From Bacteroides sp. (lineage in GTDB: Bacteria; Bacteroidota; Bacteroidia; Bacteroidales; Bacteroidaceae), in NCBI GenBank assembly GCA_017472925.1, contig JAFUNS010000020.1:1-51879 (forward strand): DNA of 51,879 bases. The letters run 5' to 3'. Below the pieces are notes generated by a model, which was not told where the DNA came from, did no database searches, and worked only from the letters and a program-made list of their open reading frames with translations. Within the stretch, counting starts at the first letter, position 1, and each line of letters begins with the position of its first letter. The position numbers and the translations under genes are program-made. Below, one piece after another: positions 1 to 9,428 of this stretch.

Positions 1-74
1 ATAGACATACCTAGAGGCAAAGCCTCTGTTTTGTATTGAAAGTAGAATCTTTCAAGATCTTCGCTGCTATACAT
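1..74 (-). CDS. N-terminus of an IS66 accessory protein-like ORF (partial, runs off window)
   Basis: An open frame starts with ATG at base 74 and stays open to the window edge. It encodes 24 residues beginning MYSSEDLERFYFQYKTEALP. This resembles the N-terminus of the small TnpA-like protein that opens many Bacteroides IS66 elements, which continue into a helix-turn-helix segment. Only the first codons are present, so neither integrity nor function can be judged. The frame is too short to stand alone; the main support is the terminal inverted repeat-like sequence just upstream. Confidence 0.5.
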   Translation of the reverse strand, partial: MYSSEDLERFYFQYKTEALPLGMS

Positions 75-140
75 AATTCTTTAATTTAAGTCGCAGCGAA
101 AGTATATATTTTAATTCTTAGCCCTAATTTGAGTGCTTAC
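1..140 (-). mobile_element. Right-hand end of an IS66-family-like insertion sequence (partial)
   Basis: On the minus strand the block starts at base 140 with GTAAGCACTC, matching the GTAAG-type terminal inverted repeats of the IS66 family, followed by about 65 bp of leader and a reading frame resembling the small first IS66 gene. The element runs off the left edge, so its other end and any 8-bp target duplication cannot be seen. It lies 16 bp downstream of the last capsule glycosyltransferase, in the same orientation. The family assignment rests on recalled similarity of one short frame plus the terminus. Confidence 0.55.
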
Positions 141-156
141 AAATTAAAGACAGTTT

Positions 157-1275
157 TTATAACAAATTATTTATTATTTCATCATATTGTTTTATCACAT
201 TAATTATATCAAATTCTTTCTTTGCTTTTAAATAACTAGCATTAGACATTTCTTGTTTATTTTTTTGTGGTAGTTCGATAAAATTCAGCATTTTACTTGC
301 AAGAGTTTGAACATCTTTTGATTGTAATAAATAACCATTTATTCCATCTTCCACGGTTTCACGACATCCTGGGATATCTGTTGTTATTATAGGACAACCC
401 ATAGCACATGCCTCCATTAAAGAATGATTTAATCCTTCATTATAACTACTTGGAATTACAACAACAGTATTATCTTTTTCTAAATAAGAAGCAACGTCAC
501 TTGTAACACCCAAATAATTAATTTTACCATCCAAAACATCTTTATCAATTACATGTTTTGGAACACCTGTTGGATTAGTTTCATCAATAGGTCCCAATAA
601 GTCAAAAGAAATATTTGAATATTTATTTTTAACAATTGAAGCAGCTTCTACATATTCAGTATAACCTTTGTCGTACAAAATTCGAGCTACCATGAGAAAA
701 CGAATTGTGGAATACTCTTTTTCTACATACTTAAATCGTTTTAAATTTACACCTTCACCACCAGAAAACAAAGAACAACGATTAGATTTAATATATCCTT
801 TTTCAAATAAAGTCTTATAATTTGAACTATTAAGAACAATAGTCCAACTTGAATACCTCAAACCTAACTTATACATAAAACGACCAAGTTGTTTAGTCAA
901 TCCATTACCTGTGAACATATATCCTAACCCTGCGACCATAGAAACAGTTTTCACTCCGATCAACTTTGCAGCTATAGTTCCATATATATTAGGTTTTATT
1001 GTATAATGGAATATTATATCTGGTTTTATTTCTTTATAAATTGAAAATAATTGATAGAAAGTTTTAACATCTTGTAAAACTGACATATTAGAAGGATTCA
1101 TATCAACTTGTAAGACATGACAACCTTTAGGTAACAACTCTTCAAATCCGTTTTCAAATGTACATTTAGGATATATAAGATACACATCATTACCTTGTTG
1201 TATATAATACTCCGCTACATCTATTCTGAAATTAACAAAACTACGAATACTATTATCACAAAATATTATTTTCAT
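157..1275 (-). CDS. Glycosyltransferase family 4 (PglA-like)
   Basis: A 372-residue GT-B fold glycosyltransferase, probably adding one sugar to the lipid-linked capsule repeat unit at the cytoplasmic face. The N-terminal half carries the YTIKPNIYGTIAAKLIG stretch typical of PglA/WbtD-like enzymes that act on undecaprenyl-diphosphate-linked sugars. The C-terminal domain has the EX7E motif (NEGLNHSLMEA) of the retaining GT4 family. It starts with ATG and overlaps the end of the upstream glycosyltransferase gene by 20 bp, so translation is probably coupled. It is the last CPS gene before the insertion-sequence end. Donor and acceptor sugars cannot be read from sequence. Confidence 0.85.
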   Translation of the reverse strand: MKIIFCDNSIRSFVNFRIDVAEYYIQQGNDVYLIYPKCTFENGFEELLPKGCHVLQVDMNPSNMSVLQDVKTFYQLFSIYKEIKPDIIFHYTIKPNIYGTIAAKLIGVKTVSMVAGLGYMFTGNGLTKQLGRFMYKLGLRYSSWTIVLNSSNYKTLFEKGYIKSNRCSLFSGGEGVNLKRFKYVEKEYSTIRFLMVARILYDKGYTEYVEAASIVKNKYSNISFDLLGPIDETNPTGVPKHVIDKDVLDGKINYLGVTSDVASYLEKDNTVVVIPSSYNEGLNHSLMEACAMGCPIITTDIPGCRETVEDGINGYLLQSKDVQTLASKMLNFIELPQKNKQEMSNASYLKAKKEFDIINVIKQYDEIINNLL

Positions 1276-2383
1276 TATTTAATATGTTTTTTATTACATT
1301 CAAATTATTTACAAAAGAGTATTTGTTAAGCCAATTATTTCTTGCATTAATTCCTTTGCTTAAAATTGTATCCCAATCATTTGCATATCTAATTATTACG
1401 TTTTCCCATTCGTTACTTTTGGAGGATATTAATTCACCAATATCTGGAGTAACAACCTCATTATTATATCCAACTGCAGAAGCTATAACTGGTAATCCAA
1501 TAGACATATATTGAATTATTTTGAAGGCACCCTTACCTCTAGTAAAAGTAGAATCTTGTAAAGGCATAATACCAATATGAGCATTTTTCATTTCTTCGAT
1601 AGCAATATATCTACTCCAAATGACATTGTCTATGTTAAGAAATTCTGTCGGAAAATCTAAAGGAACATTACATACAACTTTTAAGGTTAACTTTTTATTA
1701 AAGCAAAATTTAATATTTCGAGCAGCACTATCTAAAAAAGGTATTATTTCTCTTATATATGGTAAATTAGAAGCACTCGCGACCCATATTAGGACTAATT
1801 CATTTTTATATACCTCTTTACGATTTTGCAACAACTTATTTTCAAAATGATAATAAATATCACCGTCCGTTGTTGGTAAATAAACAAACTTGGATTCACT
1901 CATCAATGGCAATTGATTTCTTAAATAATTATTCGTAACTAATATTTTATCAACATGTTTAACGAATATTTCCAATTCTTTTGAAGGTATTTCATTGCTT
2001 TCAAATATATTATCATCAAAATCCCATATTACATATGATTTCTTCAACAGATTATTTATCAAGAATGTGTGTATGTAAAATATTTTTCGGGGAATTATTG
2101 TACGACAAATAAAAATAGTATCAGGCTTGTAAAACAACAAATCTTGTATTAAATAACCCAGTGTCCGAAAATAAATCAATAAATATGCAAATAGAGCATA
2201 TGATATACGTATATAATTAGAGCGATGTTTACTTAGTAAATAATTTGAATAAATACAATCTGGCAAAGCACACCTTTTCTTTATATAAAAATCATTGTTT
2301 AGATAGGTACAATACTGATTGATTCTATAATATGAAGCTGGGCAAATTGTAAAAGAACGAGAGTAAATGGATATCTTTTTCAT
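1256..2383 (-). CDS. Glycosyltransferase (GT-B, GT4-like)
   Basis: A 375-residue protein that looks like a retaining GT-B glycosyltransferase. Landmarks are VIWDFDDNIFE around residues 118-128 and the nucleotide-sugar-binding segment GKGAFKIIQYMSIGLPVIAS near residues 285-305, a variant of the GT4 signature. The gene is very AT-rich, like its neighbours in the variable part of the locus. It overlaps the following glycosyltransferase by 20 bp and lies 2 bp after the polymerase gene, so it belongs to one long transcript. The sugar transferred is unknown. Confidence 0.75.
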   Translation of the reverse strand: MKKISIYSRSFTICPASYYRINQYCTYLNNDFYIKKRCALPDCIYSNYLLSKHRSNYIRISYALFAYLLIYFRTLGYLIQDLLFYKPDTIFICRTIIPRKIFYIHTFLINNLLKKSYVIWDFDDNIFESNEIPSKELEIFVKHVDKILVTNNYLRNQLPLMSESKFVYLPTTDGDIYYHFENKLLQNRKEVYKNELVLIWVASASNLPYIREIIPFLDSAARNIKFCFNKKLTLKVVCNVPLDFPTEFLNIDNVIWSRYIAIEEMKNAHIGIMPLQDSTFTRGKGAFKIIQYMSIGLPVIASAVGYNNEVVTPDIGELISSKSNEWENVIIRYANDWDTILSKGINARNNWLNKYSFVNNLNVIKNILNNENNIL

Positions 2384-2385
2384 GA

Positions 2386-3537
2386 CTAATATGTAAACTC
2401 ATTTAAAACTATTTCCGCATGTTTAGCCCTTGTCTTATAGTCCGTTATTCCAAATAAAACATTTTCATATTTAGCTAACAAATGATTGTTTTCTTTAGCT
2501 ATTCTAAAAAAAGAGAAGAATAAGAGTAAAATTAACAAAGGCTTATATTTACTGCCTATTATATTTTTAGAGAACAAGTGTGAAAAAATAATCCAATAGG
2601 AAAAAACAAATAAAACAGGAAAACGTTCTACAAAAACTAGAACATCCGCAAACAACATAAATAACAAATAAAAAGCTAAAGCACAATTATATAAAATTTT
2701 AAAATTACTTATTACGCTGTTAAGCCTATTATAATAATAAGTCAACAAACAGATATTAAAAGTTCGTTCAAAAAAACCAAAAGAGAGTTTATAAGAACTT
2801 GTATCGTTAGTGTAAACCAATACTTTCTTAACTAAGTCCATTTCACCATCGAGTGGTAAATGATTTAATAGCCAAAAAGAAATACTATATCCCAATAAAA
2901 AGGTAGAAGCAGAAGTAAAGATTATGATCCACTTTAATTTATTTGAAATTTCAATATTCAAGAGATAATACATTGGCAAATAAATCAAAGCAGAATAATG
3001 AAAGGTCACCCCCAATAAATTACAAAGAATAAAAGGTATAATTTTTCTTTCCTCTATGAATTTAATAGAATACATAAATAAAATTATAGCCTTTACATTC
3101 CTTAATAAATTAAATTCAATACCTAAACCTTGATATGCAATAAAAAAACATAATATTAGAATTAAAGAAGTATCATATCTTCTAAAGACAAGAACAAAAA
3201 AATAGAAATCAACTAATGTATTTATTAGAATCCATATAAAATAATTCGGGAATATCGTTTTTATAATACTACTATAAATGACAAAACCAGGTTCATAAGA
3301 GAAAGTAGTCAGATTATAAACATCTGGCAAACTTTCAAAGAAGACATAATAATTTGTAAAATCAGAATATACAAAACCTCTTAAACCAATAAACAATACA
3401 ACAATGATAACAGCAATCTTTTCATATCGTTTTCTTTTATTGTTATTATGACATTTCTTTGTCTTTGAATAAAGAAACAAAAGCCATAACCACAACAATA
3501 GATATGGACAAGAATAAAGATAACTAAAAGTAGGCAT
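2386..3537 (-). CDS. wzy: EpsG-family capsule polymerase (Wzy)
   Basis: A polytopic membrane protein of 383 residues with roughly ten hydrophobic segments and the hallmarks of the EpsG/Wzy family: GLRG after the second membrane segment, YEPGF in the following periplasmic loop, an N-L-R-N-x-K motif near residue 145, and FHYSAL in the middle. It should polymerise lipid-linked repeat units at the periplasmic face. I chose the ATG at 3537, because the two extra upstream codons need a TTG start. It is the only polymerase candidate in the locus. Wzy proteins are too divergent for linkage prediction. Confidence 0.8.
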   Translation of the reverse strand: MPTFSYLYSCPYLLLWLWLLFLYSKTKKCHNNNKRKRYEKIAVIIVVLFIGLRGFVYSDFTNYYVFFESLPDVYNLTTFSYEPGFVIYSSIIKTIFPNYFIWILINTLVDFYFFVLVFRRYDTSLILILCFFIAYQGLGIEFNLLRNVKAIILFMYSIKFIEERKIIPFILCNLLGVTFHYSALIYLPMYYLLNIEISNKLKWIIIFTSASTFLLGYSISFWLLNHLPLDGEMDLVKKVLVYTNDTSSYKLSFGFFERTFNICLLTYYYNRLNSVISNFKILYNCALAFYLLFMLFADVLVFVERFPVLFVFSYWIIFSHLFSKNIIGSKYKPLLILLLFFSFFRIAKENNHLLAKYENVLFGITDYKTRAKHAEIVLNEFTY

Positions 3538-3565
3538 ATACAAGACAAGGGAAAAGAGCGAATAC

Positions 3566-4336
3566 CTATATTCTCTTTTTTATTTTTCTTAATTTATTGA
3601 CAATCTTTTTTATATATTTAAAAACAGATATATATTTATGAAAAGGTACATAATAAAGCTTTAAAAAATCTATATCATATTTAAATCTAGGAGGCAAACT
3701 ATCCTTTATTCCTTGATATCTTTCATTTAAACTTTTATCTAAATTACAACTTACTCCTGCTGTTTCTGCTATTGCAACAATTACATCTATACTTTTATAA
3801 CTGCAATTATTGATAATTAAAGACTTAAAGAAAAAGATAGAATCACTTGCTATTTTATATGTTTCGTCATATGGACATTTTAATAACAATTCTCTTTTTA
3901 TAAAAGCAGATTGATGATGTAATGCTGATTTTATAAAATAACAAATAGACAATTCTTTTTCTTCGGGAGGAAATATCATTTTATTAGTCTCACCCCATTG
4001 CCCTATTCCAACAATTATATCAAATATTAATTCATTGGAGACATTACATAAAACATATTCATCCTTAAATACATCACCAGAATTCATGAATATACAATAT
4101 TCACCTCTTGCAAGTCTAACCCCTTTATTCATGGCTTCATATATTCCATGATCTCGTTCAGAAATGACTGTTATTTCTCCATCTATAGAATTTAATGTTT
4201 CTAGACTGCCATCATTACTATCACCATCAATAACTATATATTCATAATCATCATACCGTTGTTCTAAAACACTTTTAATTGTTTGTTTTAAACCTTCATT
4301 ATTATTATAGTTAACTGTAATAACAGAGATTTTCAT
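3566..4336 (-). CDS. Glycosyltransferase family 2
   Basis: A 256-residue GT-A enzyme. It begins with the classic MKISVITVNYNN strand, followed by VIDGDSNDGS (nucleotide binding), ISERDHGIYEAMNKG, and an NSGD motif in place of the usual metal-binding DxD around residue 95. It resembles WcaE-type transferases that add a sugar to exopolysaccharide repeat units. The ATG start overlaps the stop of the upstream glycosyltransferase by 4 bp, typical of translational coupling. Specificity is not predictable. Confidence 0.85.
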   Translation of the reverse strand: MKISVITVNYNNNEGLKQTIKSVLEQRYDDYEYIVIDGDSNDGSLETLNSIDGEITVISERDHGIYEAMNKGVRLARGEYCIFMNSGDVFKDEYVLCNVSNELIFDIIVGIGQWGETNKMIFPPEEKELSICYFIKSALHHQSAFIKRELLLKCPYDETYKIASDSIFFFKSLIINNCSYKSIDVIVAIAETAGVSCNLDKSLNERYQGIKDSLPPRFKYDIDFLKLYYVPFHKYISVFKYIKKIVNKLRKIKKRI

Positions 4337-5415
4337 ATACTATTATTTAAAATATTACTAAATTTTTGATACGATTCATCCCAAGTAAAATATTTTATAT
4401 ATTTTACACCATTTTCAGCTATACGATTCCTTACAATAGAATTCTCTGATAATTGTTTCACGTTTTTATATAATTGTTCTTCATTATTTATATCAGATAA
4501 TAAAGCTGTTTGGTTATGTTTAGCCATAATCATATACCCTTTGTTATTAGTACAAGCAACGGCGCATCCACACAACATGGCTTCTCCTACTGTCAGTCCC
4601 CATCCTTCATTCGCACTTGTACCCATATAAATACTAGCACTATTATATAAATGTCTTAATGTTTCCGGACTTGGATTGCTATGATATTCCATCCATGATG
4701 GTAAAAAAGAAGGTCTACTTGTTGCACCAAAAATTATAGCATTAATTTGTGGATTTTCTTTTTTTAGTTTCACTAATACGTTAATTCCCATTTGTGCACA
4801 TTTATTCTTCGAAATATGCCACATCATAATTACCGTATTAGGATTTCTTTCGTTTATAGGATTCTCTATATAAAAAACAGCTTGATTAAAACCATTATAA
4901 ACAACGTCTGCCTTTTCTTTTAATTGAATAGCATAATCTTTTAACCAATCAGATATTACTATTTTTTTAAGAGACAACTTCCATGTAGATTTAACTATCT
5001 CTTCATTTCCATTCCAAAATTCAAGTCCTTGTATAAAATAGAATTTTCTATCAGACACAATAGTTTTATATTGATTAAGCCACAATGCCGTTGACCATGA
5101 AGTAGCTATAACGATGTCAGTTTTAGGAATATATTTTTCATGAAGACTCAATGTTAATATATGAAAAGATTTTTTATCTGTATAGAACCAATTATCCGGT
5201 TTATATGAAATAAATTGATATTTAATATATCTAAATAAACGAAAAAACTTATAAGCTAATGATAATGGAAACTTTAAATCCTTTCTAGATATAATTCCAT
5301 ATACATAATAAACTGTATGTCCATCAGTTATCAAACGATTTCCATATTCATAAACGACTTTATACCCACCTTGTGGTATATTCCCCGTATTGGGAAGCAA
5401 GAAACAAACTTTCAC
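4333..5415 (-). CDS. Glycosyltransferase family 4
   Basis: A 360-residue GT-B glycosyltransferase. The N-terminus (MKVCFLLPNTGNIPQGGYKV) has the glycine-rich acceptor-side loop of GT4 enzymes. The C-terminal EX7E motif is NEGWGLTVGEAMLCG, around residues 268-282. Translation starts with GTG, and this codon overlaps the TGA of the acetyltransferase gene upstream (GTGA at 5412-5415). It is expected to extend the capsule repeat unit; the donor sugar is unknown. Confidence 0.85.
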   Translation of the reverse strand: MKVCFLLPNTGNIPQGGYKVVYEYGNRLITDGHTVYYVYGIISRKDLKFPLSLAYKFFRLFRYIKYQFISYKPDNWFYTDKKSFHILTLSLHEKYIPKTDIVIATSWSTALWLNQYKTIVSDRKFYFIQGLEFWNGNEEIVKSTWKLSLKKIVISDWLKDYAIQLKEKADVVYNGFNQAVFYIENPINERNPNTVIMMWHISKNKCAQMGINVLVKLKKENPQINAIIFGATSRPSFLPSWMEYHSNPSPETLRHLYNSASIYMGTSANEGWGLTVGEAMLCGCAVACTNNKGYMIMAKHNQTALLSDINNEEQLYKNVKQLSENSIVRNRIAENGVKYIKYFTWDESYQKFSNILNNSI

Positions 5416-6020
5416 TTATCTACTAATTTTATTACTTTACATGGATTCCCCGCTGCAATACAATCAGCAGGTATTGATTTTGTTACTACACTACCACTTC
5501 CAATAACCGATCGCGCTCCAATTGTTACACCTTTTAATATAATACATCTAGCTCCTATAAAAACATCATCTTCAATAATTATCGGTGCATTTATTTTATT
5601 TGATTGATCTAACGTTGGGATTCTTCTTTCTAAATAATTCAAACTATGTGCATCACTATCCATTAAAATGCTATCACCACCAATATTAACATTATTTCCT
5701 ATTTTTATAGAAACATGAGCCCATATACATGATGAACTCATTCCAACATTATCTCCAATAGATATAGATGCGTCAGAATTTGCTACTATACATCCTTTAA
5801 TATTACGACAAAGAGGATTTAAACATTCCCCACTACTAAATGTGAAACCATTACCAATAACAATCTGTGAATTTTGTCCTAATTCTAAATACATTCCTGT
5901 ATAAACATTCAACTTATCACCATAGATTACACCTTTTAGCTTAAATTTTAACCGATTCCAAAATGGATAAAATAATACTTTAATCTTATGGGATAAATGA
6001 TAGAATTTAGCTACTAACAT
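5412..6020 (-). CDS. Hexapeptide-repeat acyltransferase (WcaF/NodL-like)
   Basis: A 202-residue left-handed beta-helix acyltransferase. Hexapeptide repeats run from about residue 50 to 190, including IGDNVGMSSSCIWAHVSIKI, IEDDVFIGARCIILKGVTIG and the closing SVVTKSIPADCIAAGNPCKV, which is characteristic of acetyl-CoA-dependent sugar O- or N-acetyltransferases. It could decorate the repeat unit, or acetylate the 3-amino sugar made by the FdtA/FdtB-like enzymes of the same locus, since FdtC enzymes use this fold. The two roles cannot be separated from sequence. Confidence 0.8.
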   Translation of the reverse strand: MLVAKFYHLSHKIKVLFYPFWNRLKFKLKGVIYGDKLNVYTGMYLELGQNSQIVIGNGFTFSSGECLNPLCRNIKGCIVANSDASISIGDNVGMSSSCIWAHVSIKIGNNVNIGGDSILMDSDAHSLNYLERRIPTLDQSNKINAPIIIEDDVFIGARCIILKGVTIGARSVIGSGSVVTKSIPADCIAAGNPCKVIKLVDK

Positions 6021-6027
6021 AAATTAA

Positions 6028-7092
6028 TTATTTAATAATAATATAATCTCTATTCTTATATAGATAAGTAGGGAAATATGTATATAAATAACTACTAAGA
6101 AATGGTAGCGAAAAAATTTTCCCTATTTTTAAAAAAAAGGAGAAAACATTGTTTTTTTTCTTATTAACTAATTCTACTCCTGGATGATGTTTGATTAATA
6201 TATCAACCCCATATTGAGAACTGATAAGATTCTTATATTTATCTACTACTTTTAGATATGGATAGTATAATTGTTTAACTAAATTATCATCTATTCCCCA
6301 CTGATGATAAACGTTAATTTTAATTTTATTTTTATCAATATATTGTAGATTTTCAAAATGGTAAAACAATATAGAATATAATTTATTTTGGATTTCTACA
6401 ATTATCCCCCGTTCGTTAGATTCCACATATTTATACTGAGAAATATTCCAAGGTGCGATACCTGCACCTAAATGTTCTGTTTCTATACAATAATAGTAAT
6501 CGTCACACCAATTATCTTGATATTTTTGATCAGCCCAATGCACACCATCTCCATCAATTTTACAATAATCAAGACATTGTTTACACCATATATTCAATAA
6601 CTCGTTCCCTTTTTTATCATTTTTAAATGTATTAAATTCTACACAATATTTACCTACAACGAAACTTCTTTGTTTTTCTTCTCTTTTATTAAATCGATGT
6701 CCTATAACTTGAACTGATGCTTTTTTTTGCTTCATCTCTTGAATTATCTGATAAGGATCAGAATAAAAATATAAATCAGCATCTACATAGGTACAATATT
6801 CTGGCTCATATGTATCAATAACGTAACGAATAAGATTCGAGGAACAAGTCCAGCAGTATTCTCCGACAGAACGAGTTAGCTTTACTTTTAATAATTCCTC
6901 ACTTTCAAAGTCTGACAATTTAATAGGAACAAGACTCTGTAATTTGAGGTCGTTAATAATTTCATAACATTTATCATCCATAGCAAGCACATATAATACA
7001 AAATTATTTGACACTTTCTCTAAGGACTCATATAATGCTAACCCTTTATCAAGATATAAGCTGTTAAACAATGTACATAATACAGTAGTCAT
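6028..7092 (-). CDS. GT8-like nucleotide-sugar transferase
   Basis: A 354-residue protein with a GT-A fold of GT8 type. The N-terminus (MTTVLCTLFNSLYLDKGLAL) resembles proteins that scan for a nucleotide-diphospho-sugar. The metal-binding motif is the DAD of TYVDADLYFYSDP, near residues 118-130. The C-terminal part contains FYHFENLQY, a motif common in GT8-like capsule transferases. It lies 7 bp after the acyltransferase gene below and overlaps the upstream gene by 4 bp. It probably adds a hexose to the repeat unit, but donor and linkage are unknown. Confidence 0.7.
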   Translation of the reverse strand: MTTVLCTLFNSLYLDKGLALYESLEKVSNNFVLYVLAMDDKCYEIINDLKLQSLVPIKLSDFESEELLKVKLTRSVGEYCWTCSSNLIRYVIDTYEPEYCTYVDADLYFYSDPYQIIQEMKQKKASVQVIGHRFNKREEKQRSFVVGKYCVEFNTFKNDKKGNELLNIWCKQCLDYCKIDGDGVHWADQKYQDNWCDDYYYCIETEHLGAGIAPWNISQYKYVESNERGIIVEIQNKLYSILFYHFENLQYIDKNKIKINVYHQWGIDDNLVKQLYYPYLKVVDKYKNLISSQYGVDILIKHHPGVELVNKKKNNVFSFFLKIGKIFSLPFLSSYLYTYFPTYLYKNRDYIIIK

Positions 7093-8144
7093 AATTTCAC
7101 ACTTATTAGTTTTCTGATAAGAAAATCATTAATTCGTTTAAACATCAAATATGCTATATATGCAAGGAATACTGAAACAATAAACCAAAGAAACACAAAC
7201 AGATAGTGACAATCAGAACAAGTTTCATTAGTTAGCAAACGTTCAAAAGAGGACGATATCCTATACAACTCCAAAGTAAACATACCCATAAATCCGAATG
7301 GCCACAAAATATTTTTCCCAATTATCGATTTTGACAGTCTATTAAATATTAAACATAAAACATAAAGATAAGACGGAGTCATACAGAGATTAGTGAACCA
7401 TAAATAATATTGCTCTCCTATTTTAAATGCAAAGCACAAAACACCTAATATGGTCGAAAACATAAGGTATCTTACAACTAATCTTTTGTCATATCCATTC
7501 TTTATACCAACAGCAACCATACTTCCTAACAGAAAATCAGGAATACGATAAATAAATGCCAAATGCTTCCAATCAAGCCATTCATTGTTAGAAACAAAAA
7601 TAGCAGTAATGAAACTGAAAATTCCAATACAAATTATCCAATAATATCTACAGGGCCTAACTATCCATTTAAAATAAAAAGGATAAATTACATACAAACC
7701 AACGAGAGCTGGAACATACCAATCAATATATGGAAATCCAAACCAATATCCTAATGTTGTGGAACGCAACAATGCTAATTCCAAACTTTCACCTCTAACT
7801 AACCAACATTCTATTAGCGTAATAAATGTAAAGAATGGGAATATGCGCACCCATCGCTTGATATAATATTCTTTTAAATTGAATTTTATAAGACACGAAT
7901 AGGTTAATCCTAGACCAGATAACACCATAAAAATATCGACTCCGACATACCCTTGAGAAAACAATGTTCTCAAGCCAATATCAGTAATCGTTGTTCCTCC
8001 ACTAGTACAGAAGTGATATATTACAATGATAAAAATAGAAAATCCCATCAATTGGCCTCTATATTCACTTAGCCAATTAAGATCTAACCACTTATCTTCC
8101 CAAAAACACTTATTACCACTAAGCGTATTCATATCTTGATTCAT
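7089..8144 (-). CDS. Membrane acyltransferase family 3 (OatA/OafA-type)
   Basis: A 351-residue integral membrane protein with about ten hydrophobic segments. The acyltransferase-3 family histidine appears in the first membrane helix (FSIFIIVIYHFCTSGG, near residues 36-51), followed by GYVGVDIFMVLSGLGLTYS, a second family signature. Such enzymes move acetyl or other acyl groups across the membrane onto surface polysaccharide. Its presence suggests O-acylation of the capsule in addition to the soluble hexapeptide enzyme. It overlaps the downstream GT8-like gene by 4 bp and is separated from the aminotransferase by 150 bp holding a probable gene remnant. Confidence 0.8.
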   Translation of the reverse strand: MNQDMNTLSGNKCFWEDKWLDLNWLSEYRGQLMGFSIFIIVIYHFCTSGGTTITDIGLRTLFSQGYVGVDIFMVLSGLGLTYSCLIKFNLKEYYIKRWVRIFPFFTFITLIECWLVRGESLELALLRSTTLGYWFGFPYIDWYVPALVGLYVIYPFYFKWIVRPCRYYWIICIGIFSFITAIFVSNNEWLDWKHLAFIYRIPDFLLGSMVAVGIKNGYDKRLVVRYLMFSTILGVLCFAFKIGEQYYLWFTNLCMTPSYLYVLCLIFNRLSKSIIGKNILWPFGFMGMFTLELYRISSSFERLLTNETCSDCHYLFVFLWFIVSVFLAYIAYLMFKRINDFLIRKLISVKL

Positions 8145-8171
8145 ATTAACTCTTCCGCATCAATCATCTCT

Positions 8172-8282
8172 TTATAATTCCATCACCAGCTTATAATATA
8201 TCTTATATATTGAATGTACTACAGCTAAGCCAAGTAATAATACCTCAATATTTTCACAAACTATTATGATAGACAATTTCAT
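8172..8282 (-). pseudogene. Possible remnant of a GT2 gene (36 codons)
   Basis: In the 150-bp gap between two CPS genes the minus strand has an ATG frame of 36 codons starting MKLSIIIVCEN. This start looks like the first beta strand of a family 2 glycosyltransferase (typically MKLSIIIVNYN), but similarity is lost after about 12 residues. It may be the stump of a glycosyltransferase deleted when cassettes were exchanged, or chance. The gap is also where base composition changes between the two halves of the locus. Confidence 0.25.
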
Positions 8283-8294
8283 TATAGCCGATAT

Positions 8295-9407
8295 CTAATA
8301 AAAAGCATTAAGTACTCCAACAATACTTTTTGCTTCTTCTATTGTCACCACTTGATTCATAGGAATAGACAACTCCAGCTTATGAATCTTCTCTGTAATA
8401 GGCAGGCTCAACTGTGGTATATTCCACTCTACATTGGCATAACATTCCTGATGGTGAGGAGGAATAGGATAGTGAATCAAAGTCTGTACACCATTCTCTG
8501 CAAGATATGCCTGCAACACATCTCTTCTCTCACTGAAAATTGGAAACTGATGGTACACATTATTCTCATCTGGGATTTGTGTAGGAAGCGTAATAAATGG
8601 ATTATTGATATGCTCATAATAATAAGCAGCCAACTTCTGTCGATGGGCATTATCTTCATCCAAATACTTAAGTTTCACATCAAGCACAGCGGCATCCAGT
8701 TCACTCATACGAGAGTTCATTCCTACATACTTGAATACATACTTCTTCTGGCTACCATAGTTTGCAAGTGCACGAATAACGCATGCTAACTCCTTATCAG
8801 AAGTAGTGACAGCACCAGCATCACCAAAAGCACCCAAGTTCTTGCCAGGATAGAAAGAGTGTGCTGCTGCATCACCAAGAGCTCCAGTCTTCACACCCTT
8901 CCACGCACAACCATGGCTCTGAGCACAGTCTTCCATCAACTTAAGGTTATGTTTCTTACAGATTTCACCCAACTTGTCATTGTATGCTATACGTCCGTAA
9001 AGGTGGACAATCATCACACCCTTAGTCTTAGGTGTAATAGCCTCTTCAATTCTATCAATATCAATCTCAAGATGCTCCCATGTAGGTTCTACGAGGATAG
9101 GGACGAGATTATTCTTGGTGATAGCAAGAATGGTTGCAATGTAAGTGTTTGCAGGCACAATAATCTCGTCACCATCTTGCATAATACCCATCTCCTTGTA
9201 TGCACGCATTATCAAATACAATGCATCAAGACCATTCGCAACTGTAATACACTCATCAGTACCAGTATATTTTGCATAGTTTGCTTCAAAACTCTTGTTC
9301 TCGTTGCCTTGAAGGAACCAACCAGATTCAATAACTCTGTTTACAGCAGCTTTATATTCTTCGCCATGCTGCATGGTAATGGCTTGAAGATCTAATAACT
9401 TTACCAT
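8295..9407 (-). CDS. fdtB: dTDP-3-oxo-sugar aminotransferase (FdtB/QdtB type)
   Basis: A 370-residue PLP-dependent DegT/DnrJ/EryC1-family sugar aminotransferase. Lys189 in SFYPGKNLGAFGDAG is the Schiff-base lysine, and Asp160 in LMEDCAQSHG contacts the PLP ring nitrogen. Its position directly after the double FdtA/QdtA-type isomerase indicates it aminates a dTDP-3-oxo-6-deoxyhexose, giving dTDP-3-amino-3,6-dideoxy-galactose (Fuc3N) or -glucose (Qui3N). Length is normal for the family. The next expected enzyme is an N-acyltransferase, possibly the hexapeptide protein encoded at 5412-6020. Galacto versus gluco product cannot be decided here. Confidence 0.85.
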   Translation of the reverse strand: MVKLLDLQAITMQHGEEYKAAVNRVIESGWFLQGNENKSFEANYAKYTGTDECITVANGLDALYLIMRAYKEMGIMQDGDEIIVPANTYIATILAITKNNLVPILVEPTWEHLEIDIDRIEEAITPKTKGVMIVHLYGRIAYNDKLGEICKKHNLKLMEDCAQSHGCAWKGVKTGALGDAAAHSFYPGKNLGAFGDAGAVTTSDKELACVIRALANYGSQKKYVFKYVGMNSRMSELDAAVLDVKLKYLDEDNAHRQKLAAYYYEHINNPFITLPTQIPDENNVYHQFPIFSERRDVLQAYLAENGVQTLIHYPIPPHHQECYANVEWNIPQLSLPITEKIHKLELSIPMNQVVTIEEAKSIVGVLNAFY

Positions 9408-9428
9408 TGCTATTATTATAATATGTTA

